From the NCBI RefSeq assembly GCF_051860665.1, contig NZ_JBHYDM010000001.1, positions 310,001-374,000 of the forward strand: a stretch of 64,000 nt of DNA. The letters are read 5' to 3'. Numbering within the stretch: the first letter of the stretch is position 1; the number at the start of each line of letters is the position of its first letter. Positions 17,621 to 26,162 of this stretch are shown here, piece after piece. Made by a program: the position numbers and the translations under genes. Source of the DNA: Falsiroseomonas sp051860665 (lineage in GTDB: Bacteria; Pseudomonadota; Alphaproteobacteria; Acetobacterales; Acetobacteraceae). A model generated the notes under the pieces. The model was not told the origin of the DNA, searched no databases, and saw nothing but the letters and a program-made list of their open reading frames with translations.

Positions 17621-17632
17621 ACCCTTTAGGGT
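17621..17632. promoter_or_regulatory. Candidate operator dyad in the hyu-lysR intergenic region
   Basis: ACCCTTTAGGGT is a perfect palindrome with 5-bp arms and a TT centre, 9 bp before the LysR start and 61 bp from the hyuB start. LysR-type regulators often bind dyads between divergent genes, but this one also overlaps the position of the ribosome site (AGGG), so it may act on lysR itself. Seen in sequence; function inferred. Confidence 0.35.
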
Positions 17633-17640
17633 GCCGAGCC

Positions 17641-18540
17641 ATGAGCCTACCTCAAGGCGTCTCCGGCCTTCCCCTGCAGGCGCTCCGCGTCTTCGACGCC
17701 GCCGCGCGCCACCTCAACATGGCCCGCGCCGCGGAAGAACTCGGCGTGACGCAGGGCGCCATCAGCCGGCAGATCAAATCCCTGGAAGACCAGCTGGCCG
17801 AAACCCTGTTCCTGCGCGGCCCCCGCGGCCTGAAACTCACCGAGGCCGGGGACCTGCTGGCCGACTACGTCCGCCGCGGCCTGGAACAACTCGAAGCCGG
17901 CCTGTTCCGCATCGGCCAACCCCGCTCCCGCACCACCCTGGTGGTCAATGCCGCCCGCACCTTCGCCATGCGCGTGCTCGCGCCCCGCATCGCGGACTTC
18001 ACCCGCGCCCATCCCTGGATCGAACTGCGCCTCGAAACCCACCGCTACTTCGCCCAACTCCACGGCGCCGATGTCGACGTCGCCATCCGCGCCGGCACCG
18101 GCGACTGGCCCGGCCACGTCGTGCGCCCCCTCACCCGCGAAGTGCTCTTCCCCGTCTGCGCACCCCACTACCTGCCCGCCGGCACCGCCGCCGCCACCGC
18201 CATCCCCCAATCCACCCTGCTGCACTACGCCGAACGACCGCACTGGCGGGACTGGCTGACCGCCGCAGGACTGGACCCCGCCCTCGCCACCCCCGGCCCC
18301 CGCTTCGACGAAACCGCCCTGACGCTGGCCGCCGCCGAAGCCGGCCAAGGCCTCGCCGTCGCCTGGGGCATCCTCGTCGCCGACGCCATCCAGGCCGGCC
18401 GCCTGATCCGCCCCTTCCCCCACACCCTCGACGACGGCACCGGCTACCACCTGGTGATGACCGAACTCGCCTCCCGCCGCTCCACCGTCCACACCTTCTG
18501 CACCTGGCTCCAAACCGCCCTCACGCCTCGGCCGGACTGA
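17641..18540 (+). CDS. LysR-family transcriptional regulator (GcvA/AmpR-like)
   Basis: 299-residue regulator. The N-terminal winged helix-turn-helix reads LQALRVFDAAARHLNMARAA, with SRQIKSLE as the recognition-helix end, and is followed by a periplasmic-binding-like effector domain with the FTRAHPWIELRLET and DVDVAIRAG blocks typical of the GcvA branch. It is transcribed divergently from the hyu operon across 81 bp, the classic arrangement in which a LysR protein controls its neighbour in response to substrate or an intermediate. The effector is not known. A palindromic multi-hairpin element follows 39 bp after its stop. Confidence 0.9.
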   Translation: MSLPQGVSGLPLQALRVFDAAARHLNMARAAEELGVTQGAISRQIKSLEDQLAETLFLRGPRGLKLTEAGDLLADYVRRGLEQLEAGLFRIGQPRSRTTLVVNAARTFAMRVLAPRIADFTRAHPWIELRLETHRYFAQLHGADVDVAIRAGTGDWPGHVVRPLTREVLFPVCAPHYLPAGTAAATAIPQSTLLHYAERPHWRDWLTAAGLDPALATPGPRFDETALTLAAAEAGQGLAVAWGILVADAIQAGRLIRPFPHTLDDGTGYHLVMTELASRRSTVHTFCTWLQTALTPRPD

Positions 18541-18579
18541 CGCGGCGGTTGCGGGTGGGCTTTGTGGGGCGGGTGGCTT

Positions 18580-18791
18580 TGCAAGGGGGCTTTGCCCCCC
18601 TGCACCCCCCACCAGGAGGCAGTGGCCTCCTGGACCACGGGACCTTTGAGCAGGATTGGAGAGGGGGCCGAAGCGACCGCATCACCAGCGGTTCCGCTGG
18701 CCCCCTCTCCAATCCTGCTCATGATTCAAGGGTTCCAAGGGGCCACTGCCCCTTGGCGGGAGGGTGCAGGGAGGGCGGAGCCCTCCTTGCA
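18580..18791. repeat. Five-hairpin palindromic element, copy 1 (212 bp)
   Basis: Five consecutive stem-loops in nested inverted symmetry. A, 18580-18604: TGCA-bounded GGGGGC-TTT-GCCCCC. B, 18612-18633: 9-bp stem CCAGGAGGC with loop AGTG. C: perfect 22-bp arms at 18648-18669 and 18699-18720, starting GAGCAGG. D, 18735-18756: 9-bp stem CCAAGGGGC with loop CACT. E, 18765-18791: TGCA-bounded GGAGGGC-GGA-GCCCTCC. The left half is close to the reverse complement of the right half. A second copy at 39973-40186 keeps the loops and layout but has different, still complementary stem bases. Lies between the convergent LysR and MFS genes, so it may also terminate both. No coding sequence is supported inside it. 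Confidence 0.85.
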
Positions 18792-18835
18792 TCGCGCCCT
18801 CACCCCACCACGCCCCACCCTGCAACGGCCCTCGT

Positions 18836-20065
18836 TCAGCCGGGCCGTGGTGTGTTGGCGGTTGCGGTGCTGGGCAGCAGGTGGTGGTGGAAGGTGGTGG
18901 TGATGGCGAGGGTGCAGATCAGGCCGATGGTGGCGTAGAGGGTGGTGGCCTGGGTGAAGCCGAGCCAGGCGATGGCGGGGCCGGACAGGACCAGGCCGAT
19001 GGGCAGGCCGTAGACGGCCAGCATGCGCAGTCCCATGACGCGGCCGCGGTAGGGTTCGTCCGCGCAGCGCAGCAGGATGACGGACATCGGCACCATGGCG
19101 AAGGATTGGGTGAAGCCGATCAGCGTCATCAGGGTCATGCCGGGGATCGGGTCCCGGATCTGGGCGAAGAGCATCAGCATGGGGAACCAGGCGAGGCAGG
19201 ACAGCACCATGCTGCGGGCGGGTTTCAGGGCGGCGCCGCGGGCGATGACGACGCAGGTGCCGGCGAGCGCGCCGCCCGCGAAGCAGGCGACGAGGGTGCC
19301 GAGGCCGCTTTGGTCCATGCCGTAGATTTCGCGGGCGACGTAGGGCAGCAGGCCGCCGGTGGTGGGAAAGGCGGCCAGGTTGACCAGGAAGGCCAGCAGC
19401 ATGGTGGCGAGGAGCGGTGGGTTGCCGCGCACATGGGCGAAGCCGTCGCGCAGGTCGCGCCAGGGGGAGGTGCGGGCGACGGGGATGCGGTCCGGCGTGG
19501 CGACGCCCAACGTCCGGGCCAGGCTGAACAGGTAGAGGCCGGTGACGACCAGGTAGGTGGGGCCGAGGCCGAGGGTGGCGACCAGTCCGGCCCCGGCCAG
19601 GGCGCCGGCGATGCGCGCGGAATCGGCGCTGCTGCGGGAGATGCCCATGGCCTGGGTCATCAGCGGCGGTGGCATGGTGGCGGCGATCAGGGCGCTGCGC
19701 AGGCCGAGGTCGGAGGGGCGCACCAGCCCCATCAGGGTGGCGATGACGAGGACCTGCGGGGCGCCGAGCGTGCCGGTCAGGGCCATGGCGGCGATGACGG
19801 CGGCCTGGGCGGCGTAGAAGCCGCGCATGGCGGAGAGGAGTTGGCGATGCCCGATGCGGTCGCCGGCCACGCCGAACATCGGGGCGATCAGCGTGCCGAG
19901 ATATTGCAGGGCGGCAAAGGCGGTGAGCCAGACGACGGAGCCGGTTTCCGCCAGGACGAACCAGCCGAGCACCAGGGTTTCCACCTCGAAGGCCCAGGAG
20001 GTGGCGAGGTCGGCCGGGAATTGCCGCCGGAAGCCCGGCTGCCGGAAGGGCGCGAGGGGCTTCAC
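18836..20065 (-). CDS. MFS transporter (EntS-like exporter group)
   Basis: 409 residues with about 12 hydrophobic segments. The N-terminus RQPGFRRQFPADLATSWAFE and VLGWFVLAETGSVVWLTAF, then MFGVAGDRIGHRQLL (motif A variant between helices 2 and 3), fit the MFS_3/EntS-type exporters. A central loop, RTSPWRDLRDGFAHVRGNP, separates the two halves. Substrate unknown; no siderophore genes are nearby. The C-terminus TTFHHHLLPSTATANTPRPG is polar. It converges on the LysR gene across the hairpin element. Confidence 0.82.
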   Translation of the reverse strand: MKPLAPFRQPGFRRQFPADLATSWAFEVETLVLGWFVLAETGSVVWLTAFAALQYLGTLIAPMFGVAGDRIGHRQLLSAMRGFYAAQAAVIAAMALTGTLGAPQVLVIATLMGLVRPSDLGLRSALIAATMPPPLMTQAMGISRSSADSARIAGALAGAGLVATLGLGPTYLVVTGLYLFSLARTLGVATPDRIPVARTSPWRDLRDGFAHVRGNPPLLATMLLAFLVNLAAFPTTGGLLPYVAREIYGMDQSGLGTLVACFAGGALAGTCVVIARGAALKPARSMVLSCLAWFPMLMLFAQIRDPIPGMTLMTLIGFTQSFAMVPMSVILLRCADEPYRGRVMGLRMLAVYGLPIGLVLSGPAIAWLGFTQATTLYATIGLICTLAITTTFHHHLLPSTATANTPRPG

Positions 20066-20155
20066 GCGCTGCGGGGCTCCCGCCTCGTCACCTGGTTCGT
20101 TTCCTCCGATTCGCCACGAGTATGGGCGAATGGCGGAGGCGCGCCAGGGGCGGGG

Positions 20156-21016
20156 TCAGCCGCCCAGGAAGTCGCGGATGGCGGTGTCGTAGTGGCCCTC
20201 GCGCTGCCAGCGCCTCGTGCTGGCGGAATCGGGCAGGCCTTGCAGGTCCTTCGGCGCGGTGCCGTCGCGCAGCGCCTTCAGCGTGTCGTGCACGGCCTGC
20301 ATGGCGGCGGGAAAGGTGGCGTGGCCTTGCAGGGCGATGCGGGCGCCGTGGCGGGCAAGGTCGGCGGCACCGCCGAGGCCGGGCTTGGCGCTGCCGACCA
20401 GGATCGGCAGTTGGGTCGCCTCGCGCAGCGCGTCGAGCTGGGCGAGGTCCGTCAGGCCGGTAACGAAGATGCCGTCGGCGCCGGCCTCGGCATAGGCCCT
20501 GGCGCGGGTCACGGCGTCCTCGGTGCCGGTGACGGACAGCGCCGAGGTCCGGGCGATGATGACCAGGCTGGGGTCGGTGCGGGCAGCCAGCGCCGCGCGG
20601 ATCTTGCCGAGGCCTTCGGCGAGGGGCAGCAGTTCGGTGCGGTCCGGGCCGAAGGGGCGCGGCAGCAGCGTATCCTCGATGGTCAGTGCGGCGACGCCGG
20701 CGGTCTCCAGCTCCTCGACGGTGCGCATGACGGAGAGGGCGTTGCCGTAGCCGTGGTCGGCATCGACCAGCAGGGGCGGCGCGCCGGCGCGGGTGATGCG
20801 GCGGATGAGGTCGGCGAATTCGGTCAGCGTCAGGATGATGTGGTCGGGCGCGCCGAGCACGGCCAGCGAGGCGACGGAGCCGCCGAGGATGGCGGTCTCG
20901 AAGCCGAGATCGGCGGCGATGCGGCCGGAGATGGCGTCGAAGACGCTGGCGGGGTGGAGGCAGGCGGTGCCGGAAAGCACGGCTCGAAAAGCCTGTCGCC
21001 GCTCGGTCGCAGTCAT
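20156..21016 (-). CDS. Isocitrate lyase/PEP mutase superfamily lyase, oxaloacetate-decarboxylase-like
   Basis: 286-residue TIM-barrel enzyme. HPASVFDAISGRIAADLGFE, ILGGSVASLAVLGAPD, DADHGYGNALSVMRTVEELE and LTIEDTLLPRPFG closely follow the order I recall for the oxaloacetate decarboxylase PA4872 of Pseudomonas aeruginosa. The KKCGH loop of true isocitrate lyase is absent, arguing against glyoxylate-cycle function. The start at 21016 (MTATERRQAF) is preferred over an upstream one that runs into the hairpin region. Expected reaction: magnesium-dependent decarboxylation of oxaloacetate or a related 2-oxo acid. Apparently a single-gene unit. Confidence 0.83.
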   Translation of the reverse strand: MTATERRQAFRAVLSGTACLHPASVFDAISGRIAADLGFETAILGGSVASLAVLGAPDHIILTLTEFADLIRRITRAGAPPLLVDADHGYGNALSVMRTVEELETAGVAALTIEDTLLPRPFGPDRTELLPLAEGLGKIRAALAARTDPSLVIIARTSALSVTGTEDAVTRARAYAEAGADGIFVTGLTDLAQLDALREATQLPILVGSAKPGLGGAADLARHGARIALQGHATFPAAMQAVHDTLKALRDGTAPKDLQGLPDSASTRRWQREGHYDTAIRDFLGG

Positions 21017-21025
21017 GGGGTCAGT

Positions 21026-21089
21026 CCTGTTGCGTTTCCGCCAACAGGGTAGCGCGCCGCCGGGTGGCTGACAGCCCACCCGGCGGCGC
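21026..21089 (-). terminator. Two hairpins between the DegP-type gene and the lyase gene
   Basis: A 14-bp perfect GC stem (21054-21067 with 21076-21089, arm GCGCCGCCGGGTGG) lies 57 nt after the protease stop and should end its transcript, although no T run follows. A second, weaker hairpin at 21026-21048 (CCTGTTG / CAACAGG arms) lies just before the lyase start at 21016 and could instead be a leader structure or operator for that gene. Confidence 0.55.
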
Positions 21090-21146
21090 CCTTCCCGCCC
21101 GGCCCGCACAGGCGGCGCCGGGCGGCGTTACGTCACCCCCGGGGTT

Positions 21147-22703
21147 TCAGCCCTGGCCGGCCAGCGGCAGCGCGACGAAGGCATTGCCGGAGTCGCGGGT
21201 GATCTGCAGGGCGATGGCGGGGCGGCCTTCGCGGCGGGCGGCGGCCACGGCCTCCGTCACGTCGCGCGGGCTGTTCACCAACCGGTCGCCGGCGCGCAGG
21301 ATGATGTCGCCCGCGCGCATGCCGCGGGCTTCCGCCACGCTGCCGGGATCGACGGCGGCCACCTGAACGCCCTGCGCCGCGTCCTGGCGCTGCGCCTGCG
21401 CGCCGCCCTTGCTGTTGCCGCCCGCGCTGGCGCTGCCGCGCGGGGCCAGGCGCAGGCCGAGCGAGCCCGGGCGCGCGGCCTCGGGGCGGGCCTCGGCCTG
21501 CTGCTGCGGCTGTTCGCGCAGGCCGACCGTCACCGCCTGTTCGGTGCGGGTGCCGTCGCGCAGCAGGGCGAGGGTGGCGCGGCTGTTCGGCTCCATCTCC
21601 GCCACGGCCAGCGCCAGGTCGCGCGGGCTCGTGATCTCCCGCCCATCCAGGCCCACCACCACGTCGCCGGCGCGCAGGCCCGCGCGGGCGGCCGGGCTGT
21701 CCGGCTCCACATTCGCGACCAGGGCGCCGTGCTGGTTGGGCAGGCGCAGCGCGGAGGCCAGCTCGCTGTCGATCGGCTGCATCGCAACCCCCAGCCAGCC
21801 GCGGGCCACCACGCCATCCCGCTGCAGATCGGCGATCACGTGCCGCGCCATGCGGGAGGGGACGGCGAAGCCGATGCCGACATTGCCGCCGCCCGGCGCG
21901 TAGATGGCGGTATTGATGCCCACCACCTCGCCATTGCCGTTGAACAGCGGGCCGCCGGAATTGCCGGGGTTGATCGGCGCATCCGTCTGGATGAAGTCGT
22001 CATAGGGCCCGGCGCCGATCTGCCGGCCGCGGGCGGAGACGATGCCCGCGGTGACGGATCCGCCGAGGCCGAAGGGATTGCCCATGGCGACCACCCAGTC
22101 GCCGATGCGGGTGGCGTCGCTGTCGCCCCAGGCGACGGTGGGCAGCGGGCCGCCGGCTTCCACCTTCAGCAGCGCCAGGTCGGTCTGCTGGTCGCGGCCG
22201 ACCACGCGGGCCGGCAGGTCGCGGCCATCGGCCAGTTCGACGCGGACGCTGGCGGCATCGCCGACCACATGGTTGTTGGTGACGATGAAGCCCCCGGCAT
22301 CGATGATGAAGCCGCTGCCCTGGCCCATGCGGACGCGGCCCTGGGGCGCCTGCTGCGGGGCGCCCCCCTGCTGCGAACCGGGGCGCTGCTGCTGCTGGAA
22401 GCGGCGGAAGAAGGGTTCCATCGGCGTGCCGCGCAGCTCGGGCGGCACCTCCGCCAGGGCGGCGGCCGGCGCCTCCCCGGTCACGGTCACGCGCACCACG
22501 GCCGGCGCCACGCGGGCGGCGAGGTCGCCGAAGCCGGCGGGGCCGGCCTGGCGCGGCAGGGTGATGGCGGTCTCCGCCGCGGGGGACTGGGCGTGGCCGG
22601 CGAAGGGCAGCGCGGTCAGCGCGCTGGTGCCCAGCGCGAGGGACAGCAGCCCGGCGGCCAGGATTTTGCGCGAGCGGGGCAGCTTGGTCAGGGTGTTGCT
22701 CAT
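21147..22703 (-). CDS. DegP/HtrA-family periplasmic serine endoprotease
   Basis: 518-residue HtrA protease for periplasmic protein quality control. Signal peptide to about residue 39 (...FAGHAQS). The trypsin-like triad is H145 (TNNHVV), D175 (QTDLALL) and S249 (PGNSGGPL). Two PDZ domains follow: about 295-390 (RGWLGVAMQ; GLRAGDVVVGLDG) and 430-515 (GMRAGDIILRAGD). A glutamine-rich stretch at about 103-121 corresponds to the variable LA-loop area. It is divergent from a response regulator across 110 bp, an arrangement that suggests envelope-stress control, though no binding site is evident. Confidence 0.93.
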   Translation of the reverse strand: MSNTLTKLPRSRKILAAGLLSLALGTSALTALPFAGHAQSPAAETAITLPRQAGPAGFGDLAARVAPAVVRVTVTGEAPAAALAEVPPELRGTPMEPFFRRFQQQQRPGSQQGGAPQQAPQGRVRMGQGSGFIIDAGGFIVTNNHVVGDAASVRVELADGRDLPARVVGRDQQTDLALLKVEAGGPLPTVAWGDSDATRIGDWVVAMGNPFGLGGSVTAGIVSARGRQIGAGPYDDFIQTDAPINPGNSGGPLFNGNGEVVGINTAIYAPGGGNVGIGFAVPSRMARHVIADLQRDGVVARGWLGVAMQPIDSELASALRLPNQHGALVANVEPDSPAARAGLRAGDVVVGLDGREITSPRDLALAVAEMEPNSRATLALLRDGTRTEQAVTVGLREQPQQQAEARPEAARPGSLGLRLAPRGSASAGGNSKGGAQAQRQDAAQGVQVAAVDPGSVAEARGMRAGDIILRAGDRLVNSPRDVTEAVAAARREGRPAIALQITRDSGNAFVALPLAGQG

Positions 22704-22813
22704 GGCGTGGTCCTCTGCGATGCGGGGTTGGCCCGTAGTGGCGATCTAAGGGGCCCGGATCACGGCCAGCTCGCGGCTGGGCTACCATTTCGTAAGGTTC
22801 GAGGAGGCCCGGC

Positions 22814-23485
22814 TTGCGGATCCTGCTGGTGGAGGATGATGCCGGCACGGCGGCGGAGGTGGCGCGCGGCCTGACCGGGGCGGGGCATCTGGTGAACCAT
22901 GTCGCGGATGGCCGCGCCGGGCTGATGGAGGCGATCGGCGGCGGCTATGACGTGCTGGTGGTGGACCGCATGCTGCCGAGCCTGGATGGCCTCGGCCTGG
23001 TGCGTGCGCTGCGCGCCGCCGGGGTGGCGACGCCAGCCCTGATGCTGACCGCCCGCGCCGGCCTGGGCGACCGGGTGGAGGGGCTGGACGCCGGCGCCGA
23101 TGACTATCTGGCGAAGCCCTTCGCCTTCTCCGAGCTGCTGGCGCGGGTGCATGCGCTGGGCCGCCGCCCGGCGCTGCAGGCCGAGCCTTCGGTGCTGCGC
23201 GTGGCCGACCTGGAGATGGACCTGCTGCGCCGCAGCGTGACCCGCGCCGGCCAGCGGATCGAGCTGCAGCCGCGCGAATTCCGCCTGCTGGAGGTGCTGC
23301 TGCGCCAGGCCGGGCGCGTGGTGACGCGGAACATGCTGCTGGAGCAGGTCTGGGACATCCATTTCGACCCGCGCACCAGCGTGGTGGAGACCCATATCAG
23401 CCGCCTGCGCGCCAAGCTGGGGGAGCCCGCCTTGATCCATACGCTGCGCGGCGCCGGCTACCTGGCCCGCGCCCCCGATGCCTGA
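22814..23485 (+). CDS. OmpR-family response regulator
   Basis: 223 residues. Receiver domain with acidic pocket D8/D9, phospho-acceptor D51 (VVDRMLPS), T79 and K101 (AKPF). The C-terminal winged helix ends in RLRAKLGEPALIHTLRGAGY. The start is a TTG at 22814: it begins exactly at the conserved RILLVEDD strand and has GAGGAGG about 7 nt upstream, and no ATG is placed sensibly. The stop overlaps the histidine kinase start by 8 bp. Divergent from the DegP-type protease, which may be one target. Confidence 0.93.
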   Translation: MRILLVEDDAGTAAEVARGLTGAGHLVNHVADGRAGLMEAIGGGYDVLVVDRMLPSLDGLGLVRALRAAGVATPALMLTARAGLGDRVEGLDAGADDYLAKPFAFSELLARVHALGRRPALQAEPSVLRVADLEMDLLRRSVTRAGQRIELQPREFRLLEVLLRQAGRVVTRNMLLEQVWDIHFDPRTSVVETHISRLRAKLGEPALIHTLRGAGYLARAPDA

Positions 23486-24878
23486 GGCCCCTCTGCCTGC
23501 GGAACGGCCGACGCGCTGGTGGGCCACCACCGGCTTCCGCATCACCCTGCTGCACCTGGCGCTGACGCTGGGCGGCACGGTGCTGCTGGCCGGCATCGGC
23601 TTCTGGGCTTCCTCCCGCTTCGCCGTGCAGCAGATCCAGGCGGAGATCGAGCGCGATGCCGGCGTGCTGCTGAATGCCGGAAGGCTGGGCGGCCCCACCT
23701 CCATCGCCCTGTCGATCGAGGCGCGGATCGCCGCCGATCGCAGCGGCACGCAGTATTTCCTGCTGTCCGGCCCGGATGGCGGGCGGATGGCGGGCAATCT
23801 GGCGGCGGCGCCGCGCAGCGCCGGCTGGGCGACCATGGCGCTCGATTCCTCCGCCGCGGATAGCGTGCTGCTGGCACTCGGCACACCCCTGCCCGCCGGC
23901 CACTTCCTGCTGGTCGGCCGCGACCTGGCCCCGGTGCGGGAGCTGGAGGCGCAGCTGCTGGGCGCCGCCGGCTGGGTTGGCGGGGCGGCGCTGCTGCTGG
24001 CACTCGCCGGCGGGCTGGTGGTGGGGCGCAGCGTGGTGCGCCGCGCCGCGCAGATGGAGCGCGCCTTGGCGGAGGTGGAGCAGGGCCGGCTCGGCACGCG
24101 GCTGGCGGCCCGGCCCGGCGGCGACGAGTTCGACCGCCTGGCGCGCCGCGTGAATGCCACGCTGGACCGCCTTGCCGCCACCATGACGGCGTTGCGCCAG
24201 GTGACGGATGACATCGCGCATGACCTGCGCACGCCCCTCACCCGCCTGCGCCAGCGGCTGGAGGCGCTGGAGGGGCCGGAGGCCGAGGCGGCGGTGGCCG
24301 AATGCGACCGCATCCTGGATATTTTCGCCGCCTTGCTGCGCATCGCCCAGATCGAAAGCGGCGCCCGGCGCGCGGCCTTTTCGCAGATCGACCTGACCGC
24401 GGTGATGGAGACGGTGGCGGAGCTTTATGCGAGCGCCGCCGCCGAGCGCGGCCAGGCGCTGGAGACGGACCTCGCCCCGGGCGTGGCGATGCAGGGCGAC
24501 CGCGAATTGCTGACGCAGATGCTGTCGAACCTGGTGGAGAATGCGATCCGTCATGGGCGGCAGGAGGGGCGCCTGGCGCTGGCGCTGCGGCCGGGACCCG
24601 AGATCACTGTGACCGATGACGGTCCCGGCATCCCGGATGCCCAGAAACCGCTGGTCTTCCGCCGCTTCCACCGGCTGGACGCGGCGCGCAGCAGCCCGGG
24701 CGCCGGGCTCGGCCTGGCGCTGGTCGCCGCGGTGGCGGAGCTGCATGGGCTGGCGGTGACGCTGGAGGATGCCGGGGCCACCCCCGGCCCCGGGCTGCGG
24801 GTGCGGCTCAGCGGGGAGAGCCCCCACCCGGCCGCTCCGCGGCCACCCTCCACCGCCTTGCGGGAGAGGGAAGGCTAG
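23478..24878 (+). CDS. Membrane sensor histidine kinase
   Basis: 466 residues. Helix 1 at about 20-43, a periplasmic sensor region of about 110 residues without a recognised domain, helix 2 at about 163-183, HAMP linker to about 235, then the dimerisation domain with phospho-acceptor H248 in DDIAHDLRTPLTRL. The ATPase domain has LVENAIRHG (N box), VTDDGPGIPD (G1) and GAGLGLALV (G2). It overlaps the response-regulator gene by 8 bp and pairs with it. The layout resembles envelope-sensing systems of the Qse/Pmr type. Its TAG shares a CTAG with the stop of the convergent aminotransferase. Confidence 0.92.
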   Translation: MPEAPLPAERPTRWWATTGFRITLLHLALTLGGTVLLAGIGFWASSRFAVQQIQAEIERDAGVLLNAGRLGGPTSIALSIEARIAADRSGTQYFLLSGPDGGRMAGNLAAAPRSAGWATMALDSSAADSVLLALGTPLPAGHFLLVGRDLAPVRELEAQLLGAAGWVGGAALLLALAGGLVVGRSVVRRAAQMERALAEVEQGRLGTRLAARPGGDEFDRLARRVNATLDRLAATMTALRQVTDDIAHDLRTPLTRLRQRLEALEGPEAEAAVAECDRILDIFAALLRIAQIESGARRAAFSQIDLTAVMETVAELYASAAAERGQALETDLAPGVAMQGDRELLTQMLSNLVENAIRHGRQEGRLALALRPGPEITVTDDGPGIPDAQKPLVFRRFHRLDAARSSPGAGLGLALVAAVAELHGLAVTLEDAGATPGPGLRVRLSGESPHPAAPRPPSTALREREG

Positions 24879-25744
24879 GCGGCGACCTTGGGCAGGATGC
24901 GCCACTTGGCCTCGGCCCAGTCGAAATACAGCGTCCGCGCCTTCTGGCAGAGCGGCCCCGGCTGCATGTGCCGGCCCTGCCAGTTCGAACACGGCAGCAC
25001 CTTGCCGTAGTTGCCGGTCGAAAAAATCTCGTCCGCCGTGTCCAGTTCCTCGGGCTTCACGGCGCGTTCCTCCACCGTCACGCCGGCCTCGCGCAGCAGG
25101 GCGATGACGCGGCCGCGGGTGATGCCGGCCAGGAAGGTGCCGTTGACCGCCGGAGTGATCACCTTGCCGTCCTTGGCGAACATCAGGTTCGCATGGGCGA
25201 ATTCCGCCACATGGCCGATCGGGTCGCAGACCACCGCGGCCTCGAAGCCCTTCTCATGCGCGAAGGCGGCGGCGCGGGACCCGTTGGGGTAGAGGCAGGC
25301 GGCCTTGGCATCGGTGGGCGCCTGGTCCGGCGCCGGGCGGCGCTGCGGCGCCAGGCAGGCGGAGAAGCCTTTGTATTCCGGCAGCGGGCTGTCGTAGATC
25401 GCCAGGATGAAATCCGTGCTGTCCGGGTCCGGCCGGGCGGCGCCCAGCCCCTTGCGGACGAAGAACATGGGGCGGATGTAGAGCTCCGCCTTCGGGCCCA
25501 TGCGGCGGATGCCCTCCCGGCACAGCTCCTCGATCTGGGCGGCCGTCATGGTCGGCTTCATCAGCATGTTCTGGGCGGAGCGGACGGCGCGGGCGCAATG
25601 CAGGTCGAGGTCCGGCGCCACGCCGCCGAAGGACCGGCCGCCGTCGAAGATCACGCTGCCGAGCCAGAAGGCATGGTCCATGGGGCCGATCACCTTCGGC
25701 TCCTCGGTCGACCAGTTTCCGGCATACCAGTAGACGCCCGCCAT
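24875..25744 (-). CDS. Class IV aminotransferase (branched-chain-type)
   Basis: 289-residue fold-type-IV PLP enzyme, the second of this class in the window. WLGSVIFDGGRSFGG is the N-terminal block; DAKAACLYPNGSRAAAFAHE carries the PLP lysine and following asparagine, FAHANLMFAKDGKVITP and ITRGRVIALLREAGV are standard, and ADEIFSTGNYGKVLP is the C-terminal signature. Only 289 residues with a distinct C-terminal tail rich in aromatic residues (YFDWAEAKWRIL). It could serve branched-chain amino acids or D-amino acids. Convergent with the kinase gene, sharing CTAG at 24875-24878; upstream it is divergent from the UxaA pair. Confidence 0.85.
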   Translation of the reverse strand: MAGVYWYAGNWSTEEPKVIGPMDHAFWLGSVIFDGGRSFGGVAPDLDLHCARAVRSAQNMLMKPTMTAAQIEELCREGIRRMGPKAELYIRPMFFVRKGLGAARPDPDSTDFILAIYDSPLPEYKGFSACLAPQRRPAPDQAPTDAKAACLYPNGSRAAAFAHEKGFEAAVVCDPIGHVAEFAHANLMFAKDGKVITPAVNGTFLAGITRGRVIALLREAGVTVEERAVKPEELDTADEIFSTGNYGKVLPCSNWQGRHMQPGPLCQKARTLYFDWAEAKWRILPKVAA

Positions 25745-25864
25745 GGCGGCAGCCCCTTCTTTTCACGTTCCTGCCCCCAGCAATGGCACGTCCGGGGGGA
25801 CGGTTGAAGGGGGCGCCGCCCGCGCCTAGGGTGCCGCCAGGGACACCGGCTTCGGGGGGAACAT

Positions 25865-26149
25865 ATGACGATCCATTTCGTCGTCCATGATGAGGGCGAC
25901 AGCGTGGGCGTGGTGGTGGTGGAGGGCCTGAAGGCCGGCACCAAGCTGAACGGCTGGATCATGGACCAGGACAAGATGATGGAGTTCGACGCCAGGTCGG
26001 ACATCCCGATCGGCCACAAGCTGGCGATCCGGTCCATCGCCAAGGGCGACACCATCCTGAAATACGGCACGGATATCGGCCGCGCGGTGGCCGATATCGG
26101 CGCCGGCGAGCATCTGCACGTGCACAACGTCAAGACCAAGCGCTGGTAG
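25865..26149 (+). CDS. SAF-domain small subunit of a UxaA-type dehydratase or lyase
   Basis: 94 residues, a stand-alone SAF domain (MTIHFVVHDEGDSVGVVVVE; IPIGHKLAIRSIAKGD; GEHLHVHNVKTKRW). In UxaA-type altronate dehydratase and galactarate dehydratase this domain is the N-terminal part; here it is a separate gene 13 nt before the large subunit, as in (R)-sulfolactate sulfo-lyase SuyA and other split family members. It probably binds the substrate or completes the active site with the large subunit. Substrate undetermined. Confidence 0.85.
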   Translation: MTIHFVVHDEGDSVGVVVVEGLKAGTKLNGWIMDQDKMMEFDARSDIPIGHKLAIRSIAKGDTILKYGTDIGRAVADIGAGEHLHVHNVKTKRW

Positions 26150-26162
26150 GGGAACGGAACCG

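Noticed and set aside
18541..18835. Short plus- and minus-strand open frames inside the hairpin element (for example 18562-18903)
   Set aside because: They translate the palindromes, have no ribosome site and show no conserved protein; the DNA-level symmetry explains them.
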